DNA of 64,000 nucleotides, from NCBI GenBank assembly GCA_001799735.1, contig MGUA01000001.1, forward strand, positions 94,554 to 158,553, in the 5' to 3' direction. Under the pieces are notes generated by a model. That model made no database searches. It saw only the letters and a program-made list of their open reading frames with translations, and was not told the DNA's origin. Shown here one piece after another: positions 58,448 to 64,000 of the stretch; position 1 is the first letter of the stretch; every line of letters starts with the position of its first letter. The stretch is from Elusimicrobia bacterium GWB2_63_22. GTDB taxonomy: Bacteria > Elusimicrobiota > Elusimicrobia > Elusimicrobiales > UBA9959. A program made the translations under genes and the position numbers.

Positions 58448-58599
58448 GATAAGAACCGGCCTGCCCCGCCGCGCCGGCTTTTCGCCGGGGCAAGGCGCTG
58501 ACGTACACAATTATAATACATAAAGATTGGTCCGGAAAAGTTAAATTCCCGGGCCGAAGCAAGGCAGCCTTGCCTGGACGCCGCTAAAAAGGCGCGCAT
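58444..58599 (-). CDS. Small ORF (51 residues), possible leader peptide of the HEAT operon
   Basis: Starts at an ATG (58597-58599) with the best ribosome site in this region, GGGAGGAG 2 nt upstream, and stops in an ATGA overlap with the HEAT gene, so it can couple translation. The predicted peptide starts MRAFLAASRQGCLAS and ends RRGGAGRFLS; it has no recognisable domain. A TATAAT inside it (minus strand) might be a weak internal promoter. It could be a real small protein, a translational leader, or chance. Confidence 0.5.
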   Translation of the reverse strand: MRAFLAASRQGCLASAREFNFSGPIFMYYNCVRQRLAPAKSRRGGAGRFLS

Positions 58600-58620
58600 G
58601 ACTCCTCCCTGGTTTACGGC

Positions 58621-58694
58621 AAAAAAAAGGCCGCTTCAGCTCTCTTCGCCTTAACCCGGTCTGGGCTAATACCCCGAAGACAGCCAAAACGGCC
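58621..58694 (-). terminator. Intrinsic terminator after riboswitch 3
   Basis: On the minus strand 5' arm GGCCGTTTTGGCTGTCTTC and 3' arm GAAGAGAGCTGAAGCGGCC pair over 18 of 19 positions (with G-U pairs), then TTTTTTTT. The 28-nt apical part contains further pairing. It lies 24 nt past the aptamer and 22 nt ahead of the small ORF, the classic position for a transcriptional riboswitch. Confidence 0.9.
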
Positions 58695-58718
58695 AATAAA
58701 TGGTCGTGACTATTTCAT

Positions 58719-58796
58719 CTTCGGCAGCCTGACTCCCGCGTAGTTAGCGGGTCACAGCTTTGCGCCGCCGGCTTTAGCCGGCTTTGCTATTATCGG
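58719..58796 (-). ncRNA. GEMM/cyclic-di-GMP-I-type riboswitch 3 (HEAT/GT9/radical SAM operon)
   Basis: Minus-strand RNA: UAGCAAAGC, hairpin GCCGGC-UAAA-GCCGGC, GGCGCAAAGCU, stem GACCCGC/GCGGGAGUC, AGGCUGCCGAA. The blocks match copies 1 and 2, with stem changes that keep pairing and a P1b loop of UAAA. It is followed by a strong terminator. Confidence 0.92.
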
Positions 58797-59035
58797 ATAC
58801 TGCTCTGAGTAAACGTCCCGCCCTTTTGGGACACACACCGCGCACTGCACACTCCACACCGCGTCTGTCTGCGACCGCCACTGCACCGCTTCAACGACCG
58901 CACCGCAACTGCACTGTACCTAGCCAAAAGGGCGGGACACCGCAACCGCACCGCACTGCGACTACGCCGCACTGCCACCGCGCTGAACCGCACCGATACG
59001 ACAACCGCACCGCAACTACACCGCGCTGCAATCAT
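58797..59035 (-). repeat. Low-complexity leader between promoter 3 and riboswitch 3
   Basis: About 240 bp made of degenerate CACCGCA / CACTGCA-like units (plus strand) such as CCGCACCGCAACTGCACTG. No credible ORF. It contains a perfect 15-bp inverted repeat, GTCCCGCCCTTTTGG (58815-58829) and its complement (58924-58938), 94 bp apart. Promoters 1 and 2 have far shorter leaders before their aptamers (about 30-40 nt), so this is an insertion or expansion. Confidence 0.7.
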
Positions 59036-59086
59036 ATTATAGCAGAAATAGCGTCATTGTCAAGGGGTCAAACATTGACAAGTCAA
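59036..59086 (-). promoter_or_regulatory. Promoter 3 with upstream palindrome (HEAT operon)
   Basis: On the minus strand TTGACA (59058-59063), 16 bp with extended TGC, TATAAT (59036-59041). The palindrome TTGACTTGTCAA (59075-59086) is 11 bp upstream of the -35. It begins 12 bp beyond the stop of the S41-like gene. Confidence 0.9.
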
Positions 59087-59098
59087 CACCGGCCGCGC

Positions 59099-60214
59099 CT
59101 ATTTCAGGGCGGCGGCCAGCACAGGGTCCGCCCCGGCGAGGGCGGGCGGGAAATCGGTGGAATAAGCGTATTCCCCGTCGATAGGGTCCTTGACCGGCAG
59201 GTCGGGGACCAGGCCCTTGCCCTCCAGGTCCAGGCCGGCCGGGGTTACCAGGCGCGCCACCGTCATGCGCAGGGCGCCGCCGCGGGACAGGCGGAAAGTC
59301 TTGGTGACCGACACGTCCCCGGGGGTCTTGCCCCCGGCGATAACGGCCCGGCCGGCCTCCCTGAGGGAGGCCGCAAAGACCTCGGCCCGCGAGACGGTGC
59401 CGGAATCGGTGAGCAGGGTCAGCTTAAGGCCGGCGAAAGGCCCGGCCGACGGGGCGGAGAAATCCCTGGAATAGCCCTGGTGCCTGGAGACGGCCCGGAA
59501 CACCGGCCCGGGCCGGGCCGCGAACAGGCCCAGCGTCTCCTCCAGCGTCTCCAGCGAGCCGCCGTAGTTGTGCCGCAGGTCTATGACCGCGCTTCTGGCG
59601 CCGGCCTTGACCAGCGCGCCCAGTTCCTTCCTGACCTGGGCCGGCGTGCCCGCGGAAAAGGAGATGAGCCGCAGGTAGGCGGTGCGGGTGCCGGGCACCA
59701 TGAAGCCCCAGACCAGCGGCACGGCCCCGAAATTGCGGATCAGCGTGCCGGAGAGGGCCCGGCCCTCCCGGGTCTCCGCGTCGTAGGAAAACCCGCCGCC
59801 TTTTTCACCCGAAAGAGCGTCTATAACGGCGGCGGGCGGCGCGTCGGCCGCGGTATGCCCGTCTATCTTTACCACCAGGTCGCCGTCCTTCAGGCCGGCC
59901 GACTCGGCGGGCGAACCGCGGAAAACCTTTACCGCCAGGAAACCCTCGCTGGTGCGCCAGAGCACCAGCCCGGCGCCGGACCTGGTCCGCACAGGATAAT
60001 CGCGCATCACCCGGCGCCCGGGGGCTATCACCGCGGCGCGGGCGTCCAGCAGGGCCAGCTCTTCTTTCCCGCCGTCAAAGGCCTGCTCCACCGCGGCCGG
60101 CTCGGCCGCGGCATAGCTGTGCCTGAGGAATATCTGCGTAAGTTCTTCTGGGTCCGCTTTGTTGCGGGAGCAGCCCGCCGCCAGGATCAGTGTTGCCAGT
60201 AAAAGTCGGTACAT
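59099..60214 (-). CDS. S41-family peptidase-like lipoprotein (CtpA-type, PDZ domain)
   Basis: 371 residues. Lipobox LAAGC, lipidated Cys15. A PDZ-like domain (about 85-140) contains VFRGSPAESAGLKDGDLVVKI. The S41 core (about 165-350) has YLRLISFSAGT, AVIDLRHNYGGSLE, DSGTVSRAEVFAASL with candidate nucleophile Ser275, and TVARLVTPAGLDLEGKG then LVPD. The usual G-x-T-x-GKG lysine loop reads GGKTPGDVSV, so the catalytic Lys of CtpA/Prc is replaced by Asp. It may use another base, be inactive, or the alignment may be shifted. Good ribosome site GGAGGAAGG before the ATG. It is 22 bp after the gene at 60237 and probably co-transcribed with it. Confidence 0.88.
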   Translation of the reverse strand: MYRLLLATLILAAGCSRNKADPEELTQIFLRHSYAAAEPAAVEQAFDGGKEELALLDARAAVIAPGRRVMRDYPVRTRSGAGLVLWRTSEGFLAVKVFRGSPAESAGLKDGDLVVKIDGHTAADAPPAAVIDALSGEKGGGFSYDAETREGRALSGTLIRNFGAVPLVWGFMVPGTRTAYLRLISFSAGTPAQVRKELGALVKAGARSAVIDLRHNYGGSLETLEETLGLFAARPGPVFRAVSRHQGYSRDFSAPSAGPFAGLKLTLLTDSGTVSRAEVFAASLREAGRAVIAGGKTPGDVSVTKTFRLSRGGALRMTVARLVTPAGLDLEGKGLVPDLPVKDPIDGEYAYSTDFPPALAGADPVLAAALK

Positions 60215-60236
60215 CCTTCCTCCGTTGCGTCAGCGG

Positions 60237-61508
60237 CTACATGCCGCCGCTGGTAAAATCGCCCAGGGTCATATCCGCCGAGCACTGGTCCGACGCCCCC
60301 GCCATCAGGCACATGCCGGCATTGGGATCTTCGCAGCCCAGTATGCCGCCGTCCTGGCCGAAGATGCAGGTCAGGCCGTCGCCGCAGGGCACCATGGTGT
60401 TGCCGTACTCGTCCGTCTGGTAGAGGCTCATCAGCCCGGCGGGCGAAGTGCCGCCGCCGTTCAGGTTGTTCACGTCGTCCGGGGCCACGTAGTCCTCGCC
60501 GTCGTCCGACCCGGATTTGGCCACCCCGGAGAACAGCCCGTTGAGCACGCCGTCGGTCACGTCCTTGCCCATGTTATTCTTCTGGAATTCCTTGTCCTCT
60601 TTCAGGGCCGCCTTGGTGCCGTCCAAGTCCCCTTCGGGCTTGCCCACCTTGGCCGCGGTGAGGGTCTTGGCCTCGGCCGCGCTGATGTCCTGCTCGCGCA
60701 GGAACTTGGGAATGGAATTGGGGTTTACCACGTCCAGCTTGGCCTTCATCTTGTCTTCGTACTCGATGGCCGTAGTGGCTTCCGCGTTGGCGTCGAAAGC
60801 CCGGGCTACCCAGCTCTTGGCCGAGTCCTGGGAGGCGATGCGCGCCCCGTAGAGGGTGGCGCGGAAGGCGCCCTTCAGGGCGTCCATAACCCCCCCGCCG
60901 CCGGATTTTTTGGGAGTGGCGGCCCTGGTCTCTTTCTGAACGGAGGCTTTGCCTATCTCGGCGCCGCTGAACTGCATGGGCGCCGCCGGGGCCGAAGTCT
61001 TGTTGGCGGCGGGCGCCGAAGGCTTGAACCCGGCCTTGGCCTGCAGCCTGGCGCCCATGGCGCCGTCGTTATCCTGCGGAGCGGAAGAAGCGCGCCCCGC
61101 GCCCCCCTGCTCGGCCCGCTCGTCCTGCTCCGGCGAGCCGCCGGCCTGCGAGCCGCTCCCCCCGCCGGAGGCGGAACGGGAGGCGACCATCTCTTTCACC
61201 CAGCCGGGCTTGAGTTCCGGGTTCAGGGCCGAACCGGCGCCCTTCTGCGGCGCCGCGGCAGCCTCTTCCGCGCTGAAAACCGTTTCGGCCGCCCCGGCCT
61301 GGCGGCCCGCCGCGCTGTAAAGGCTATCGTCTGTAAGTTCGCCCTGGTTGGCGTCGGAGGCCAGTTTATGCGCGGCGTCCTTCATGGAGTTGAGCGCGTA
61401 AAAACCGCCGCCGGCAAGGAAGAACAGCAGCAGCAGCAGGGTCAGCCCCCACCTGGCGGGTTTGCCTTTATTCTTCAGGGTTTCGTCGTTTTTATCTTCA
61501 GGAGCCAT
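60237..61508 (-). CDS. Unknown single-pass membrane protein with Cys-rich C-terminus
   Basis: 423 residues. A charged N-terminus (MAPEDKNDETLKNKGKPARW) and one TM helix at about 20-38 suggest a signal anchor with the bulk outside. Residues about 55-200 are Gly/Ser/Ala-rich and probably disordered. A helical region (about 210-260) contains DALKGAFRATLYGARIASQD. The C-terminal 60 residues hold five Cys (PCGDGLTCIFGQ, LGCEDPNAGMCLM, DQCSAD), likely disulfide-bonded. GGGAGGA lies 5 nt before the ATG. It leads the two-gene unit with the S41-like lipoprotein. I recognise no family. Confidence 0.8.
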   Translation of the reverse strand: MAPEDKNDETLKNKGKPARWGLTLLLLLFFLAGGGFYALNSMKDAAHKLASDANQGELTDDSLYSAAGRQAGAAETVFSAEEAAAAPQKGAGSALNPELKPGWVKEMVASRSASGGGSGSQAGGSPEQDERAEQGGAGRASSAPQDNDGAMGARLQAKAGFKPSAPAANKTSAPAAPMQFSGAEIGKASVQKETRAATPKKSGGGGVMDALKGAFRATLYGARIASQDSAKSWVARAFDANAEATTAIEYEDKMKAKLDVVNPNSIPKFLREQDISAAEAKTLTAAKVGKPEGDLDGTKAALKEDKEFQKNNMGKDVTDGVLNGLFSGVAKSGSDDGEDYVAPDDVNNLNGGGTSPAGLMSLYQTDEYGNTMVPCGDGLTCIFGQDGGILGCEDPNAGMCLMAGASDQCSADMTLGDFTSGGM

Positions 61509-61555
61509 ATATCCTCCCGCCTGTCTTGGAACAAAAAAACATAAGGTCCGGGGAC

Positions 61556-61626
61556 TGACCCGTCCGGGTCATCTCCTAGGCCTTTATTCACCTAAATGTT
61601 ATAGCAGAGGAAATCCATTTTTTCAA
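61556..61626 (-). promoter_or_regulatory. Promoter and 5'-UTR hairpin of the 61508-59099 unit
   Basis: On the minus strand TTGAAA (61621-61626), 17 bp, TATAAC (61598-61603) with the same extended TCTGC as promoters 1-3 but no palindrome and no riboswitch. The expected leader carries the perfect hairpin TGACCCG-TC-CGGGTCA (61556-61571). Confidence 0.75.
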
Positions 61627-61679
61627 GACCCAGAAAGGACAGGTAACTGAAGTCACTTCCGGGGCGGCCGCTACCGGGC

Positions 61680-63308
61680 TCAGGCCCCGCCCTCGCGCTT
61701 CAGCGGCCGGGGCGGCTTGCCGTATTCGGAGAAGACCAGGGCGATCTCGTCGTAGTCCAGCTCCTCCCTTGCCAGCAGTTCCTTGACGAAGCGCTCCACC
61801 ACCTGCCAATTCTCCTTCAACAGGGCGTCCACCGCGGCGTACTGCTCTTTTATGATCTCCTGGGTCTCGCGGTTTAGCGCGTCGCTCATGTCCCCGGAGC
61901 GCTCGTGCTGCGGGATCACGGTAAAATCCCCTATAAAGCCGCTTTTGCCCATGCCGAGACGCCACACCATGTCGTGCGCCAGGGTGGTGGCCTTGGCAAA
62001 ATCGGACCGGACGCCCTCGGTGGTGACGCCGTACTTTATCTTCTCGGCCGCGTAGCCGCCCAGGGCCGTGCGGATATGGGCCAGCAGGGTATCCCGGTCG
62101 GCGGCGTAGATCTCCTCGGTCGGGGTAGAGTGCACCACGCCCAGGGACCCGCCCCGGTTGAGGATGGAAACCTTGAAAACGTCGCTGGTGGGGTGGGTCA
62201 GGTACAGCGCCAGCAGGTGGCCCGCCTCGTGGAAGGCGGTCATCTCCTTCTCGCGCGGGTTCAGGCTCAGGCGGTGCGCCACGCCCAGCTCCACCCGCTC
62301 TATGGCCTCGCTGAAATCCTTGTAGGTCACCCGGTCGCGCCCGCTGCGGGCCGCTATCAGCGCGGCCTCCTTCACCACGTTCTCTATCTCGGCGGGGGTC
62401 TTGTGCACGGCCTTGCGGGCCAGGCGGGCGACCTCCAGCTCGGGGTCGTACTTCACCTTGCCAAGGTAGTAGGCGAACAGGGCCTCCCGCTCGTCCAGGT
62501 TGGGCCTGCCCACAAAGATCTTGCGGTCAAAGCGCCCGGGCCGCAGCAGCGCGTCGTCGAGGATATCCTCCAGGGCGTTGGTGGCGGCGAACACCACCAC
62601 GTTGGCGCCTGACTCCAGGCCGTCCATCTCCACCAGCAGCTGGTTCTGCGTGCTGTTGGTCTCGGAGCCGCCGCCGAAAGCGTCGTAGAGCACGCGCTTG
62701 CGGCCGATAACTTCGATCTCGTCGATGAAAATAATGCAGGAGCCGTGCGCCTGGGCGTAATCTTTGGCCTGCTTGAACAGCTTGCGCACGCGGCTGGCCC
62801 CCACGCCCACGAACACCTCCACGAACTCCGAGCCGGAGATGGAGATGAACGGCACGCCCGCCTCGGTGGCCACGGCCTTGGCCAGCATGGTCTTGCCGCA
62901 GCCGGGCGGGCCCACCAGCAGCACGCCCTTGAGGATCTTGCCGCCTATGGCCTTCACCCGGGTGCGGTCCTTGATGAGCTGCACCACCTCCCAGGCCTCG
63001 CGCTTGGCCTCGGTCAGGCCCACCACGTCCGAGAACTTGATATTGACGGCACGGGCGTCTATTTTGGTCTTTTTCAGGGCGCTGAAGCCGCCCGACTGCA
63101 TCAGGTACAGGAAACCGACGAAGATGATGGTGTTGAGCACCATCCACGGCATGCTGGCCACGTTCATGCTGATGATGTAGCGGCGGGTGTTCTCCTCCAC
63201 GCCGGCCAGGTACCAGACCGGGAACAGCACCGCCACCACGGCCAGCAGGCCTATGGAGAGGCCCAGCCAGTGGTTCTGCAGGAAGAGTCGTATTTTGAAC
63301 CAGAACAT
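61680..63308 (-). CDS. FtsH-like membrane AAA+ zinc metalloprotease
   Basis: 542 residues, about 100 shorter than E. coli FtsH. Two TM helices (about 14-36 and 52-70) flank a very short external loop, so the usual periplasmic domain is reduced. The AAA module has Walker A GPPGCGKT (133-140), the pore loop EVFVGVG, Walker B IIFIDEIE and the arginine-finger [12 protein letters not shown]. The protease has HEAGH (His360, Glu361, His364) and a downstream [10 protein letters not shown] for the third zinc ligand Asp. It degrades membrane and regulatory proteins with ATP in known homologues. The gene is 3 bp after the TadE-like gene, an unusual place for ftsH, so this may be a dedicated paralogue for that pilus system. 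Confidence 0.93.
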   Translation of the reverse strand: MFWFKIRLFLQNHWLGLSIGLLAVVAVLFPVWYLAGVEENTRRYIISMNVASMPWMVLNTIIFVGFLYLMQSGGFSALKKTKIDARAVNIKFSDVVGLTEAKREAWEVVQLIKDRTRVKAIGGKILKGVLLVGPPGCGKTMLAKAVATEAGVPFISISGSEFVEVFVGVGASRVRKLFKQAKDYAQAHGSCIIFIDEIEVIGRKRVLYDAFGGGSETNSTQNQLLVEMDGLESGANVVVFAATNALEDILDDALLRPGRFDRKIFVGRPNLDEREALFAYYLGKVKYDPELEVARLARKAVHKTPAEIENVVKEAALIAARSGRDRVTYKDFSEAIERVELGVAHRLSLNPREKEMTAFHEAGHLLALYLTHPTSDVFKVSILNRGGSLGVVHSTPTEEIYAADRDTLLAHIRTALGGYAAEKIKYGVTTEGVRSDFAKATTLAHDMVWRLGMGKSGFIGDFTVIPQHERSGDMSDALNRETQEIIKEQYAAVDALLKENWQVVERFVKELLAREELDYDEIALVFSEYGKPPRPLKREGGA

Positions 63309-63311
63309 AGT

Positions 63312-63896
63312 TTACTTGAGGCCCGGCAGCACGAAATTTATGGGGCGGTCGCGGTTAGGCACGTACTTTATGACTTCCAGCTGCTTGCCGCCCTTGCAAA
63401 GGTAGTCGTGGCCGTCCAGGCAGGCCTGGCCGTAGGGGAAGGTGCAGACGGCCTGCTTGGAGTACTTGCACAGCATCTTTACCCCGGCGGGGCTGGTGAT
63501 GACGGTAATGGTGATCACGTTCCAGACCTGGGTGCGCACCACGTCGAGCTTGAGGTCCTTGAGGTTGAGGAACTTGGTCACCGCGGGGGTTTCGAAACCG
63601 ATATAGCCGCGCACGTTCTTCTCTATGTCCTTTTTCAGCGTGCCGTCGTCCCAGCCGGCGTAGTCGGCGTTGAGGTGCGACTCCAGCTGCCAGCGCCGGG
63701 CGGCGTAGTAGGAGGCGATCTCCATTTTCTGCACCAGCACCAGCAGCGCGAAGATCTTGGCCGTGATGAACACGATCATCAGGAAGATGGGGAACAGCAG
63801 CACCACCTCGGTCATGGCCTGGCCGGAGCGGCCCGCGCGCAGGTGGGAGGCGGCGCGCCGGCAGCGCCCGGCTATGGTCTTCAGGGCGGTCCTCAT
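63312..63896 (-). CDS. TadE/TadG-like pilus assembly protein
   Basis: 194 residues. A basic N-terminus of about 25 residues precedes GRSGQAMTEVVLLFPIFLMI, the TadE-like pseudopilin motif (G-x-x-x-x-E then hydrophobic helix). The rest is mixed alpha/beta with Cys pairs (CKYSKQAVCTFPYGQACLDG). TadE/TadG proteins are minor pseudopilins of Flp/Tad pili and work at the inner membrane. The ATG (63894-63896) lies 1 bp past the upstream stop, and the FtsH-like gene follows at 3 bp. Confidence 0.85.
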   Translation of the reverse strand: MRTALKTIAGRCRRAASHLRAGRSGQAMTEVVLLFPIFLMIVFITAKIFALLVLVQKMEIASYYAARRWQLESHLNADYAGWDDGTLKKDIEKNVRGYIGFETPAVTKFLNLKDLKLDVVRTQVWNVITITVITSPAGVKMLCKYSKQAVCTFPYGQACLDGHDYLCKGGKQLEVIKYVPNRDRPINFVLPGLK

Positions 63897-63897
63897 A

Positions 63898-64000
63898 TCA
63901 AGGGTACAGCCTCGTCTGGTACTTGGGCGTGGGGTTGGGCCACACGCAGTTGTTGCCGGAGGAGAGCTGCGGGCACTGGGTGGTGACCAGCGCGTGCACG
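63898..64000 (-). CDS. C-terminal fragment of an upstream gene, probably Tad-like
   Basis: The last 33 codons of a minus-strand gene cut by the window edge, ending TGA at 63898-63900. The visible tail (LVTTQCPQLSSGN then NCVWPNP) has two Cys like the extracytoplasmic part of TadE/TadG proteins. Its close spacing with the TadE-like gene suggests one operon. Too short for family assignment. Confidence 0.6.
   Translation of the reverse strand, partial: VHALVTTQCPQLSSGNNCVWPNPTPKYQTRLYP

Noticed and set aside
58800-59035. CRISPR array in the CACCGCA-rich leader
   Set aside because: Units are short and degenerate, without constant repeats or spacers, and no cas genes are in the window.
58784-60202. 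472-codon plus-strand frame over promoter 3, leader and the S41-like gene
   Set aside because: Antisense to a lipoprotein with PDZ and S41 motifs, and its start lies in the low-complexity leader.
1-64000. tRNA, rRNA, insertion sequences and prophage genes
   Set aside because: No cloverleaf, rRNA core, transposase or phage structural sequence was seen on either strand by reading; a tRNAscan and ISfinder search would settle it.

Overview
The window is GC-rich and almost entirely coded on the minus strand. One gene (480-2402) runs the other way. The gene set includes MotA/MotB, a FlbD/SwrD protein, FliF- and FliG-derived sequence, a PorV-like outer-membrane protein, an 11.8-kilo-residue surface protein with a T9SS/FlgD-like C-terminus, TadE, an FtsH-like protease, Ddl and MnmA. 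It points to an uncultured didermic bacterium. Elusimicrobiota or Omnitrophota would fit, because both carry giant genes and mosaic secretion systems, but this is a guess from gene content, not an identification.

Layout, left to right: a truncated membrane-anchored protein (minus); a plus-strand GYF_2/TM protein; a convergent terminator; ddl and mnmA (coupled by an ATGA overlap); a terminator; then a six-gene minus-strand operon (4691-11869) reading FliF-FliG-TPR fusion, Pro-rich coiled coil, FlbD, MotA, MotB, lipoprotein. No flagellar rod, hook, filament or export gene is present in the window. Upstream lie a PorV-TPR fusion (12180-13745) and the giant gene (14215-49686). Further upstream is an operon of a small ORF, a HEAT protein, a GT9 glycosyltransferase, two radical SAM proteins and two TMTC-like TPR membrane proteins (50028-58599). 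The right end has an S41-like lipoprotein, an unknown membrane protein, an FtsH-like protease and Tad-like pilus genes.

The most interesting content is a set of linked observations. (1) A membrane-anchored FliF(C)-FliG fusion sits in one operon with its own MotAB stator, which suggests a motor that is not a flagellum or is strongly remodelled. (2) Three GEMM/cyclic-di-GMP-I-type riboswitches stand before the PorV-TPR gene, the giant gene and the HEAT/GT9/radical SAM/TMTC operon. Each has a near-identical promoter (TTGACA-16-TATAAT with extended TGC) and an upstream palindrome TTGAC-NN-GTCAA. (3) The giant protein has a signal peptide, about 65 Ig-like repeats arranged as four 1.4-kilo-residue super-repeats, two further repeat arrays, an FN3 domain and a T9SS-type C-terminal domain, and the PorV-like gene lies next to it. 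(4) Two 190-bp structured repeats with compensatory stem changes follow the stop codons of the two riboswitch-controlled genes.

My working model is a cyclic-dinucleotide-controlled surface-adhesin system. It would comprise the secreted giant adhesin, its PorV-type outer-membrane partner, a glycosyltransfer/modification operon and possibly a MotAB-FliG motor for surface movement. The individual parts are well supported. Their functional linkage is inference.
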